Shown here one piece after another: positions 17,149 to 24,660 of a stretch of DNA of 64,000 bases (positions are counted from its first letter, which is position 1; every line of letters begins with the position of its first letter). Source of the stretch: Ga0077555 sp964500805 (GTDB taxonomy: Bacteria > Pseudomonadota > Alphaproteobacteria > Rhizobiales > Hyphomicrobiaceae); NCBI GenBank assembly GCA_964500805.1, contig CAZCQH010000025.1, positions 1-64,000 of the forward strand. Reading direction: 5' to 3'. Under the pieces are notes generated by a model that saw only the letters and a list, made by a program, of their open reading frames with translations, searched no databases and was not told the origin of the DNA. The translations under genes were made by a program, and so were the position numbers.

Positions 17149-18009
17149 ATGAGTGATGCCTTGACCCTGAATGCACATCGCCCGACGCTCCACCTTTCCG
17201 GCGCCAAGTTACGGGCGGCGCTTGCGGCGCTGATCAAGGCGGCGGAGACGGTGGGCGGCATCGAACGGCTCAGCGAGGCGGTGCGGCTCAAGACTGAGCT
17301 CTTCCAGGAGCGGCTCGGCGACAGGCGCGCGGCGACGATCGAGCGCGCGAGCTTCGAGGAGATCGTGCGCTTCATGCCGACGGTCCGTCGCCGCATCGGT
17401 CCGCTGATCGATCTGCACGGCTGGCCTGCCGTGCGCACCGCCATCTCAGCGCTGCTTGCCGACGCACATGTGCCCGGCACTGGCGATCAACGCGTCGCCG
17501 CGTTCGAGAGTGCGCTCCACGTGCGGGGTCAGACCCATGGGTCTGACCCCTTGGGCGCGCGCGAAGTCGCCAATACCCGCTTCATTCGCGATTTGGCGGC
17601 AGAGATGCTCCACAACGTCTGGCCGGAACACTACCCGCTGATGACCCGGTGGGTGTGGGACGCGCAGGCGAACACGGGCGTGTTGCGCGAGATCTGGCAC
17701 GACGCGGCGACCGCGAGCGACGATGTCGATCACCTTGTGATCGACATCCCCGATGGGCACGAAACATTCCTGGTGCTGCGCGAGGAGCTGTCGCAGTTTC
17801 TGGCCAATGAGGGCATCTTCCGTGACATGCTATGGTATGTGGATCTGATCTGCGCTCAGATCTACGGCGGCTACATCAACGCGCAGGGCGGCGCCTACCT
17901 GAAGACCGACTTCAACGCCGCCGCACCCGATCCTCTGGAGCAGACGCGGCGCATTCTCGGGCTGGATGTGCGGAAGGCACCGAAGGGGCGAATGGCGAGT
18001 AGCGAATAG
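17149..18009 (+). CDS. Conserved sHdr-associated hypothetical protein (sHdr Hyp)
   Basis: A 286-residue soluble protein with no recognised domain. Its position between hdrA and hdrC2 is that of the conserved hypothetical gene of sHdr loci, whose role is unknown. The N-terminal half is helical; conserved-looking stretches are NTRFIRDLAAEMLHNVWPEHYPLMTRWVWD and DMLWYVDLICAQIYGGYI. Two oddities are visible: a 26-bp palindrome of a window-wide repeat family sits inside the frame, giving residues GQTHGSDP near position 127-134, and the last residues RMASSE are encoded by a heptamer repeat. Both look like sequence added by repeat insertion without breaking the frame. Confidence 0.8.
   Translation: MSDALTLNAHRPTLHLSGAKLRAALAALIKAAETVGGIERLSEAVRLKTELFQERLGDRRAATIERASFEEIVRFMPTVRRRIGPLIDLHGWPAVRTAISALLADAHVPGTGDQRVAAFESALHVRGQTHGSDPLGAREVANTRFIRDLAAEMLHNVWPEHYPLMTRWVWDAQANTGVLREIWHDAATASDDVDHLVIDIPDGHETFLVLREELSQFLANEGIFRDMLWYVDLICAQIYGGYINAQGGAYLKTDFNAAAPDPLEQTRRILGLDVRKAPKGRMASSE
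17525..17550. repeat. 26-bp perfect palindrome, copy 1 (inside the hyp gene)
   Basis: The half-site GGGGTCAGACCCA is followed by its exact reverse complement. Identical copies lie at 21084-21109 and 60586-60611. This copy lies in the coding frame of the sHdr hypothetical protein. Confidence 0.9.
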
Positions 18010-18015
18010 CGAGTT
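17988..18015 (+). repeat. Heptamer array, left arm (four units)
   Basis: Four consecutive heptamers GCGAATG, GCGAGTA, GCGAATA and GCGAGTT span the stop codon of the hyp gene. They belong to the same degenerate family, in opposite orientation, as the array at 18121-18197. Confidence 0.75.
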
Positions 18016-18120
18016 GGTGGCTCGTTGTTCAGGCGACGATCCGCAGCCTTAGATGCCGGCTGTTCCATGTCCACCAGTTGTGGCGCGACGATCACTTGTC
18101 ACCGTGCTTCGAGGGCGCCA

Positions 18121-18197
18121 CACTCACCACTCACCACTCACCACTCACCACTCACCACTCACCACTCACCACTCACCATTCACCATTCACCACTCAC
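18121..18197 (+). repeat. Heptamer array, right arm (eleven CAYTCAC units)
   Basis: Eleven tandem heptamers: eight CACTCAC, two CATTCAC and one more CACTCAC, ending eight bases before the hdrC2 start codon. The reverse complement (GTGARTG) resembles the left array, so the two arms can pair in a transcript. Unit number could vary by slippage. Confidence 0.92.
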
Positions 18198-18204
18198 GCA
18201 CCTA

Positions 18205-18996
18205 ATGCCCATCCACGAAAAATCGCTGATCCGGCCGGAGGATCTGAAGGTTCACGAGAGCCTGAAGATCGACGGGGTCGACGTGTCGGGGCACTGGTCG
18301 ACATTCATCTCGCCGCGCGTCGTCACCGACTACAACGAGCGGCTCGAGGAAGAGATCGCGGCAATGCCCGGCGGCGAGGATATTCACCGCTGCTGGCAGT
18401 GCGGCTCGTGCACCAATGCGTGCACCATCAACGCACTCGAGCCGCGCTTCAACCCGCGCTACTGGATCTATCTCATTCGCATGGGCTACGAGTCGGAGCT
18501 CCTGCGCGACAAGGACATCATCTGGCAGTGCGTGTCGTGCCACAAGTGCACCAGCATCTGCCCGCGCGACGTGAACCCGGAAGGCGTGATGAAGGCCACG
18601 GCGCACTGGCTCGAAGCCAAGGGCTTCACGCCGCCCTCACCTTCTCACGTCTTCGATGCGGAGTTCAGCCGCCAGGTGATCGAGCGCGGCAAGATCGAGG
18701 ATACCGAGGTGCTGCACAAATTTCTGAAGCAAACGAAGCAGCCGCTGTTGCAGGACTGGCTCGTCACCATTGCGCGCAACATCGCCATGCGTCTCCCTGT
18801 GAAATGGGGTCTCAAGATGGCCTGGGCGCAGCTCTTCAAGCCGAGGACGCGCGGCTGGAACACGCGCGAGCGCCGCGCGATCGAGGACTACCTGCAGGAA
18901 ATCGAGACGGAGCGGGAGAAGGTGCTCTCGTCCCCTCTCCCTGCTCGCGCGCAACAGGCGGTGGAAAAGGCTCGGCACTCAACGCGCGAACGGTGA
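18205..18996 (+). CDS. hdrC2: sHdrC2, iron-sulfur subunit
   Basis: A 263-residue HdrC-type protein with CWQCGSCTNACT (Cys63, 66, 69, 73) and CVSCHKCTSICP (Cys109, 112, 115, 119), two [4Fe-4S] sites. Start ATG at 18205 follows the heptamer array directly and has no visible Shine-Dalgarno sequence, so translation may depend on the array or on coupling. The last 24 residues (from VLSSPLPARAQQ) are encoded by a palindromic CCTCTCCC-type repeat and look added on. Together with hdrB2 it forms the second C-B pair of the complex. Confidence 0.88.
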   Translation: MPIHEKSLIRPEDLKVHESLKIDGVDVSGHWSTFISPRVVTDYNERLEEEIAAMPGGEDIHRCWQCGSCTNACTINALEPRFNPRYWIYLIRMGYESELLRDKDIIWQCVSCHKCTSICPRDVNPEGVMKATAHWLEAKGFTPPSPSHVFDAEFSRQVIERGKIEDTEVLHKFLKQTKQPLLQDWLVTIARNIAMRLPVKWGLKMAWAQLFKPRTRGWNTRERRAIEDYLQEIETEREKVLSSPLPARAQQAVEKARHSTRER

Positions 18997-19005
18997 GAGG
19001 GAGAA
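18934..19005. repeat. CCTCTCCC-type inverted repeat across the hdrC2-hdrB2 junction
   Basis: CCCTCTCCCTGCTCGCGCG is mirrored imperfectly by CGCGCGAACGGTGAGAGGG. The element encodes the C-terminal tail of hdrC2 and supplies the GAGAGGGAG that acts as ribosome binding site for hdrB2. Confidence 0.6.
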
Positions 19006-19007
19006 AG

Positions 19008-19958
19008 ATGGTCGATGTGACCGAGAGGGCGAAGAAGTACCAGAGCGTCGCCTACTACCCGGGTTGCGCGCTGGAGGGCTCGGGCAACGGCTATGACGTG
19101 TCCACGCGCGCCATCGCCAAGGAATTGGGCCTCGCGCTCACCGACGTCGAGAATTGGAACTGCTGCGGCGCCATGGAGGTGAAGAACGTCGATCCGCGGC
19201 TGCAGACCTACCTCTCCTCGCGCGTGCTCTCCAATGCCGTGAACCTCGACAAGCAGAGCGTCGTGATGGCGCCCTGCAACGGCTGCTATCACAACCTCAA
19301 GAAAGCTGAGTACGACCTCACGCACGATCCGAAATCGCGCGATGTCGTTGAAAAACTCTCATCGAAAGCCGGCCACGCGACCTACAAGGCTGGCCAGGCC
19401 GAGACGATCCACGCGCTCGACTGGCTGAAGGAGACGATCGGCGAGGATGGACTGCGCCAGCGCACGCGAGGCCGCCTCGCGGGCCTCAAAGTCGCCAACT
19501 ACTACGGCTGCATGTACGTGCGCCCGCGGCACATCTTTCCCGAGAAAGACAAGGGACCGGGCTCTGAGTCGACGCAGAAGCCGCACTTCATGGACGACCT
19601 CCTGGCGGCAGCGGGCGCGAAGAACGTCGAGTTCCCGCTGAAAACCGCCTGCTGCGGCGGCGCGCACACACTCTCGGATAGCGACACGTCGACCAAGCTG
19701 GTGTTGAACATTCTGGAAGCCGCCGAAGCCTCCGGCGCCGAGGTGATCGCCACGGAATGCCCGACCTGCCACACGGGTCTCGAGATGCATCAGGTGCGAG
19801 CTGAAAAGCGCTACGGAAAGAAGACGCAGGTCAAGATCCTCTATTTCACGCAGCTTCTCGGGCTCGCCCTCGGCATTGGCCCCCGCAATCTCGGCATCCA
19901 CACCAACATCTCCGATGCGACGGACCTGATCTTCGAGAAGCGGCTGCTGCCCGGCTGA
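19008..19958 (+). CDS. hdrB2: sHdrB2, CCG-domain subunit
   Basis: A 316-residue protein with two complete CCG domains. Domain one: YYPGC (Cys20), NWNCCGA (Cys52-53), APCNGC (Cys90, 93). Domain two: YYGC (Cys168), TACCGG (Cys215-216), ECPTC (Cys251, 254). These are the ligands expected for non-cubane [4Fe-4S] centres, as in HdrB. In the sHdr model the B subunits handle the sulfur chemistry. Start ATG 19008 has GAGAGGGAG upstream; the frame is open much further upstream, but only as noise through the repeat array and hdrC2. Confidence 0.9.
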   Translation: MVDVTERAKKYQSVAYYPGCALEGSGNGYDVSTRAIAKELGLALTDVENWNCCGAMEVKNVDPRLQTYLSSRVLSNAVNLDKQSVVMAPCNGCYHNLKKAEYDLTHDPKSRDVVEKLSSKAGHATYKAGQAETIHALDWLKETIGEDGLRQRTRGRLAGLKVANYYGCMYVRPRHIFPEKDKGPGSESTQKPHFMDDLLAAAGAKNVEFPLKTACCGGAHTLSDSDTSTKLVLNILEAAEASGAEVIATECPTCHTGLEMHQVRAEKRYGKKTQVKILYFTQLLGLALGIGPRNLGIHTNISDATDLIFEKRLLPG

Positions 19959-20116
19959 TCTCGCCGAACACTGCCAGCAATCCACAGCTTTTCAACACCT
20001 GTCCGTCGCCCCAGCGGCGCGAATCTGATCGACGGTCGGACTCCTGATCGACTCACAACGGGCGCGGACGCTTCCTGATGGCGTCGCCCGTGACCGAAGC
20101 GCACGGAGGCCCTTCC

Positions 20117-20995
20117 ATGGCGAATTTCCCGACTCATATCGGCGTTGGCGCGCTTGTTGCCGGTGCCATGGCGACGCTCACGCTCGCGGCCGACGTCGTG
20201 GCGCCGGAGAACGTCGTCGCGGTCACTGCGGCGGGCGTGCTCGGCAGCGTGCTGCCCGACATCGACCTGAAGGACTCCCGCCCGAGCCGGGCCATGTTCT
20301 CCGGGCTCGCCGCCTTCTTCTCGTTCATTGCGCTGTTTCTCTTCGTCGACCGGGTGTCGATCGCCGAGCTATGGCTGATTGCGCTCGCGGTGTTCCTCGG
20401 CATCAAGTACGTGGCGCATTTCATATTCCATCGGATGTCGTACCATCGCGGCATCTATCACTCGATCCTCGCGGCCGTCTTCTTCGCGTTCCTGACGGCT
20501 GCCGTCTACAAACATCTGCTTGGCCGTCACGAAGGCGTATGCTGGCTCGCCGCCGTGTTCATGTTCGTTGGCTACATGACGCATCTCGTCCTCGACGAGG
20601 TCTACAGCGTCGACGTGATGGACACGCGCATCAAGGCCTCGTTCGGCACCGCGGTGAAGCTGTTCGACTACCGCAAGCTCGGGCACTCCGCCGCGATGGC
20701 CGCCGCGACCGCCGGCGTCTTCTTCCTGACGCCGCCGACAAAAACCTTCGTCGATGGCGTCGCGACCAAGTCCATGTGGACGAGCCTGCACAGCCGCCTG
20801 CTGCCCAAGGACAGGTGGTTCGGGTTCGACGTCGCCATCCCCGCCAAGCGGGCCGAGGGCGCGCCGTCCGCTGCGGCGCCGGCCATACCATCGGGAGCGT
20901 CCCCGATCACCACGGGTTCGACAGAACCACGGCAAGTCGTGCGTGAAATCACCCCCGCTCCCGCAGATCAGCGCGAAAGCAACCCACGGCAGTAG
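20117..20995 (+). CDS. YdjM/DUF457-type metal-dependent inner-membrane hydrolase
   Basis: A 292-residue membrane protein. MANFPTHIGVGALVAGAMATL carries the first His of the family in a hydrophobic N-terminus; LPDIDLKDSRPSR holds the conserved DID; HRMSYHRGIYHSILAA and THLVLDEVYSVD supply further His and Asp ligands. The family (LexA-regulated YdjM type) is of unclear function. A Pro/Ala/Ser-rich tail of about 60 residues follows. It lies on the same strand after hdrB2 with a gap of 158 bases, GGAGG precedes the start. It is not a known sHdr component. Confidence 0.82.
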   Translation: MANFPTHIGVGALVAGAMATLTLAADVVAPENVVAVTAAGVLGSVLPDIDLKDSRPSRAMFSGLAAFFSFIALFLFVDRVSIAELWLIALAVFLGIKYVAHFIFHRMSYHRGIYHSILAAVFFAFLTAAVYKHLLGRHEGVCWLAAVFMFVGYMTHLVLDEVYSVDVMDTRIKASFGTAVKLFDYRKLGHSAAMAAATAGVFFLTPPTKTFVDGVATKSMWTSLHSRLLPKDRWFGFDVAIPAKRAEGAPSAAAPAIPSGASPITTGSTEPRQVVREITPAPADQRESNPRQ

Positions 20996-21083
20996 AAACG
21001 CGGGCCTTGATCGAATTTCTCGGTCGTGGCGCACGATACCAAGATCAAAAACGTTGGATCGTAGGCCTTCGTTTTTAGTGGGC

Positions 21084-21109
21084 GGGGTCAGACCCATGGG
21101 TCTGACCCC
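21084..21109. repeat. 26-bp perfect palindrome, copy 2
   Basis: Exact copy of the palindrome at 17525-17550, here in intergenic DNA directly upstream of dispersed repeat copy A. Its central ATG is in frame with the open reading frame of that repeat. Confidence 0.9.
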
Positions 21110-21140
21110 TGGTCGGCCTCGGCCGGCCCGATTGCACTCA

Positions 21141-21389
21141 ATTGAACGGATATCAGCACGAATTGCGGCGGAAAAGACGAGACTCGCATCTGCAACACGG
21201 AGCTTTGCGACCGATCGAGCGGTGGGTCCCAATTCCGACGGCAATCGTCATGGACTGTCATCAAAATTCAGCTGGGCCTGGGAGGAGGTCGGCAGGGGGG
21301 TAGCCACTTTGGCGATCGCGCGTCCAGAGGCCCTCAGAACGCGCCAGCGCGAAGATCGAATTTCATGGATTTTATTAACGATTTCTTAA
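21141..21389 (+). repeat. Dispersed ~250-base repeat, copy A, with a conserved open frame
   Basis: This segment aligns without gaps, as read by eye, to the reverse complement of 39226-39471. An open frame runs through both copies and ends at a matching stop (LLTIS here, LLTI there). The best conserved part encodes NSDGNRHGLSSKFSW and GVATLA, and several differences there are silent. With the ATG at 21096 the frame would encode 97 residues. The opposite strand is also partly open, so coding strand and status are undecided. Confidence 0.6.
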
Positions 21390-21558
21390 TCATAACGCCC
21401 GGGCGCGAACTGCGTCGCCAGATGTACGCCGCGCGGGGCCAAACAGCGCGTAGCCGGCGGGACGGGAACACTCGGCTCGGGCCTGCCGATCGGAGTACCG
21501 GGACCGAGCACGATGTCTGCGCTGGCTCCAGCGCCAGACCGAGCAGTCGGCAGCCAAG

Positions 21559-21999
21559 CTACGGACAACCGTTGAACCCATCGGCCTGCATTTTGGCCTC
21601 GTAGGGCTGCGTGACGGCGGCACCGGGCGTCAGCGTCGGCTTGATCGCGGCCCAGTCGTCGGGCTTCAGGATCACGAACCAGCCCTGGGTGTAAGGGTCC
21701 TGGTTGGCGAGCTGCGGGTTGGCAACGAGGTCGTCGTTGACCTTCACCACCTCGCCGCCGGCCGCGCTCTTTGCGGGCCCGACCCACTTGCCGCTTTCGA
21801 CCGTGGCACAGCTCTTCCCAGCATCCACCTTGCGGCCAACCCTGCGCGGCTGGAAAGCGACGAGCTGCCCGGCCATGGCCGTCGCAACAGTCGTCATGCC
21901 GAGCTTGACGGTGCCGTCCGCCTGCTCCTCGAACCAGATGTGGTTCTCGACATCATAGAGCAGGTTGTCTGGCAGATTGCAGCCTTTGACGATGGGCAT
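21559..21999 (-). CDS. lbpA: LbpA, GcvH-like lipoate-binding protein of sulfur oxidation
   Basis: A 146-residue lipoyl-domain protein related to glycine cleavage H protein. The lipoylation site is Lys71 in VESGKWVGPAKSAAGGEVV, where GcvH has ESVKA. The ESGKWVGP form and the Cys-containing ends (KGCNLPDN, FNGCP) are typical of LbpA proteins that carry the sulfur substrate for the sHdr complex. No gcvT, gcvP, lipoyl synthase or lipoate ligase gene is in the window, so it is not part of a glycine cleavage operon. The ATG at 21999 is chosen because the protein fold starts there; its ribosome binding site is weak. Confidence 0.85.
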   Translation of the reverse strand: MPIVKGCNLPDNLLYDVENHIWFEEQADGTVKLGMTTVATAMAGQLVAFQPRRVGRKVDAGKSCATVESGKWVGPAKSAAGGEVVKVNDDLVANPQLANQDPYTQGWFVILKPDDWAAIKPTLTPGAAVTQPYEAKMQADGFNGCP

Positions 22000-22195
22000 G
22001 ACGGATTCGGTTCGACGAAACTTCGGTTGATCGGTCGCGCTTGATTTAGAGCACGACCGGACGTCCGATTTCAATCCCGCCTGTCCGCCCTCGAAGCGGG
22101 CTCGACGCCAGGTGGGCGGGCACGTTGCGCCGCCCAACCATTCCTGCTTAGGTCGGCCCGATCAAACGCTCCACAGGACAAGCACGACATTGGCC
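22000..22195. other. Shared divergent promoter region, lbpA / F420 operon
   Basis: A 196-base gap between two divergent starts. Promoters for lbpA (leftward) and for npdG-cofE-cofD-cofCGH (rightward) must lie here or very near. No clear -35/-10 pair or operator is recognised. Confidence 0.5.
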
Positions 22196-22873
22196 ATGAC
22201 AGACACCAAACCGCTCGTCGCCGTTATCGGCGGCACCGGCGACCTCGGGACCGGGCTCGCGCGCCGGTGGGCGAAGGCTGGATACCCGCTGCTGATCGGC
22301 TCCCGCACGGCCGAAAAGGCCGAGACCGCCGCGACAGCCCTCGCTGCCTACGCGACTGGACTGAAGCCGAAAGGCATGGCCAACGCCGCCGCCGCGCAGG
22401 CCGCCGAGGTCGTCGTGCTGACGGTGCCGTTCGCCTCGCAAGCGGCAACGCTCGACGACATCAAGCCGCATGTGCAGGGCAAGCTCGTCATCGACACGAC
22501 GGTGCCGCTGGTGCCGCCGCGGGTAGCGCGCGTGCAGCTGCCGCCGGAAGGGTGCGCGGCAGTCGCCGCACAGAACCGGCTTGGCGAGGGCGTGCGGGTC
22601 GTCTCCGCGTTCCACAACGTGGCCGCCCACAAGCTCGAGGTGGTCGACATGGACCTCGACTGCGACGTGCTCGTGTTCGGCGACAAGGCCGAGGACCGCG
22701 ACGTGGCGATCAAGCTCGCCGAAGCCTGCGGCGTGCGCGGCCTCCATGCCGGACCGCTGGCGAACTCGGCGGCAGCAGAAGCGCTGACGTCCGTCATCAT
22801 CGGCATCAACCGGACGTACAAGGTGGATGGCGCCTCGATCCGGATCACGGGATTTGGCCCGGCCAAGGCATGA
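22196..22873 (+). CDS. npdG: NpdG-like NADPH-dependent F420 reductase
   Basis: A 225-residue Rossmann protein of the F420:NADP oxidoreductase family. VIGGTGDLGTGLARR is the dinucleotide motif, LLIGSRTAEKAE provides Ser-Arg for the NADP 2'-phosphate, and GPLANSAAAEALTSVIIGINRTYK is the conserved end. It moves hydride between NADPH and coenzyme F420. The start overlaps no gene; the stop overlaps the cofE start by four bases (ATGA), so translation is coupled. Its lead position in an F420 biosynthesis operon strongly supports the call. Confidence 0.9.
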   Translation: MTDTKPLVAVIGGTGDLGTGLARRWAKAGYPLLIGSRTAEKAETAATALAAYATGLKPKGMANAAAAQAAEVVVLTVPFASQAATLDDIKPHVQGKLVIDTTVPLVPPRVARVQLPPEGCAAVAAQNRLGEGVRVVSAFHNVAAHKLEVVDMDLDCDVLVFGDKAEDRDVAIKLAEACGVRGLHAGPLANSAAAEALTSVIIGINRTYKVDGASIRITGFGPAKA

Positions 22874-23640
22874 GCACGCGTGCGCTCACCATTACAGCAC
22901 TCCCCGGCATCCCGCGCGTCAGGCCCGGCGATGATCTGGCGGCGCTGGTGATTGCGGCGATCGAGCGGGCAGGCCTGCGGCCGCGCGCGCAGGATATCGT
23001 GGTCGTCGCCCAGAAGATCATCTCGAAGTCGGAGGGCCGGATTGCGCCTTTAGACAGCGTCACGCCGTCCGCTCGAGCCGAGGAGCTGGCCGGCATCACA
23101 GGCAAGGACGCACGGCAGCTGGAGCTGGTGCTGAAGGAATCCGACGAGGTTCTGCGCGCCAAGAAGAACGTGATCGTGGTGGCGCACCGGCTTGGGCTCG
23201 TCATGGCCAACGCCGGCATCGACCGCTCGAACGTCGAGCAGGAAGCCAAGGGCGAGAGCGTGTTGCTGCTGCCGCTCGATCCCGATGCATCGGCCGCCGC
23301 GCTCAGGACGCGGCTCGAAGCGCGGTTCAAGGTGACGCTCGGCGTCGTGATCACGGACTCGATCGGGCGCGCTTGGCGGCTTGGAACCACGGGCCATGCG
23401 ATCGGCGCCGCAGGCGTGCCATCGATCATCGACCAGCGTGGCGAGCCGGACATGAACGGGCGCAAGCTGGAGGTGACGGAGACGGCGTTCGCGGACTCGG
23501 TTGCGGCGGCGGCGGTGCTCGTGATGGGCGAAGCCGCGGAAGGAACGCCGGCGGCGCTGGTGTCGGGTCTCGCCTGGACGGCGCCCGAGAAGCCCGCGCG
23601 AGCGCTGGTGCGGCCGAAGCACGAGGATATGTTCCGGTGA
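22870..23640 (+). CDS. cofE: Coenzyme F420-0:L-glutamate ligase
   Basis: A 256-residue CofE. DIVVVAQKIISKSEGRIAPL is the family signature; VVITDSIGRAWRLGTTGHAIG and DQRGEPDMNGRKL follow. It adds gamma-linked glutamates to F420-0 using GTP. The length equals archaeal CofE, so the C-terminal FMN-reductase domain of actinobacterial FbiB is missing. Start and stop overlap npdG and cofD by four bases each. Confidence 0.92.
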   Translation: MSTRALTITALPGIPRVRPGDDLAALVIAAIERAGLRPRAQDIVVVAQKIISKSEGRIAPLDSVTPSARAEELAGITGKDARQLELVLKESDEVLRAKKNVIVVAHRLGLVMANAGIDRSNVEQEAKGESVLLLPLDPDASAAALRTRLEARFKVTLGVVITDSIGRAWRLGTTGHAIGAAGVPSIIDQRGEPDMNGRKLEVTETAFADSVAAAAVLVMGEAAEGTPAALVSGLAWTAPEKPARALVRPKHEDMFR

Positions 23641-24599
23641 GCGCATCGAATACGGGCGGCTCGTACGTCGCGTTGTGTGGCGGTGTGGGCGGCGCGAAGC
23701 TGGCGCTCGGGCTGTCGAAGGTGCTCAACCCCGAGCAGCTCACCGTCGTCGTCAATACGGGCGACGACTTCGAACACATGGGGCTGCACGTGTCGCCCGA
23801 CATCGACACTGTGCTCTATACGCTGGCGGGGCTATCGAACCAGGAGCTCGGCTGGGGCCTTGCAGGCGAGACGTGGAGCTTCATGACCGCGACGGAGCGG
23901 CTTGGCGGCCCCATCTGGTTCCGGCTCGGCGATCATGACCTCGCGACGCATATCGACCGCACCGGGCGCCTGCAGCGCGGCGAGACCCTGACGTCGATCA
24001 CGGATCATCTGAGGCGCCGGCTCGGCATCGACCCCGCGATCGTGCCGATGAGCGATGATCCCGTGCGCACGTTCGTTGCGACCGACGAAGGCCGGCTCCC
24101 GTTCCAGCGCTACTTCGTCGAGAAGCGGTGTGAGCCAAGGGTTACATCGATCAGCTTCGAGGGGGCGGCGACGGCCAGGCCATCCCCTGCGGCGCTGGCG
24201 GCTCTCGACCGGCCTGACCTGAAAGGCGTCGTCATCTGCCCGTCGAACCCGTGGCTGAGCGTGGACCCCATGCTGGCCATTCCAGGCTGGCGGGCGGCAC
24301 TGCACGCCTGCAAGGCCCCCAAGGTTGCCGTGACGCCGCTGGTTGGCGGGCAGGCGATCAAGGGGCCGACAGCCAAGATCATGGGCGAGCTGGGCCTCGC
24401 GCTGAACCTCCAGAGCATCGTTGGCCACTACCGCGGGCTGATCGACGGCTTCATCCTGGACGAGGTGGACGCAGATCAGGGCCCCCGGCTCGGCATACCG
24501 GTCTTGACCGCGCCGACGATCATGCGCACCCTTGACGATCGCCGCCGTCTGGCAGCGGCTGCGATCGAATTCTGCCAGAGCCTTCAACCGTCTGCCTGA
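23637..24599 (+). CDS. cofD: 2-phospho-L-lactate (or related) transferase CofD/FbiA
   Basis: A 320-residue CofD/FbiA. LCGGVGGAKLALGLSKVL and VVNTGDDFEHMGLHVSPDIDT are the signature blocks; VICPSNPWLSVDPML binds the nucleotide, and PTAKIMGELG is the conserved end region. It joins FO to the activated phospho-acid made by CofC. The GTG start at 23637 overlaps the cofE stop. Which acid is used (2-phospholactate, phosphoenolpyruvate or 3-phosphoglycerate) cannot be read from sequence with confidence. Confidence 0.92.
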   Translation: MSASNTGGSYVALCGGVGGAKLALGLSKVLNPEQLTVVVNTGDDFEHMGLHVSPDIDTVLYTLAGLSNQELGWGLAGETWSFMTATERLGGPIWFRLGDHDLATHIDRTGRLQRGETLTSITDHLRRRLGIDPAIVPMSDDPVRTFVATDEGRLPFQRYFVEKRCEPRVTSISFEGAATARPSPAALAALDRPDLKGVVICPSNPWLSVDPMLAIPGWRAALHACKAPKVAVTPLVGGQAIKGPTAKIMGELGLALNLQSIVGHYRGLIDGFILDEVDADQGPRLGIPVLTAPTIMRTLDDRRRLAAAAIEFCQSLQPSA

Positions 24600-24660
24600 G
24601 CCCAACGAGCCCCGATCTCGAGCATCTGAGCATGAGCCCCGCCGCGCCCTGGAGCCGCCA

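Larger units (their letters stand above)
20996..21558. other. Repeat-rich intergenic region between the hydrolase and lbpA
   Basis: About 560 bases between two convergent genes. It contains a 26-bp palindrome (21084-21109) and, directly after it, copy A of a 250-base dispersed repeat. The final 170 bases before the lbpA stop show nothing recognisable. Confidence 0.6.

Noticed and set aside
18121..18197. CRISPR array
   Set aside because: Units are seven bases with no spacers, and no cas gene is present. The 60367-60618 tandem patch was rejected for the same reason.
18078..19007. Upstream extension of hdrB2 to a 626-residue protein
   Set aside because: The extension runs out of frame through the heptamer array and hdrC2 and has no HdrB similarity; ATG 19008 has a good ribosome binding site.
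21559..21999. GcvH of the glycine cleavage system
   Set aside because: No gcvT or gcvP is nearby, the lipoyl motif is ESGKWVGP rather than the GcvH form, and the sHdr genes are adjacent.
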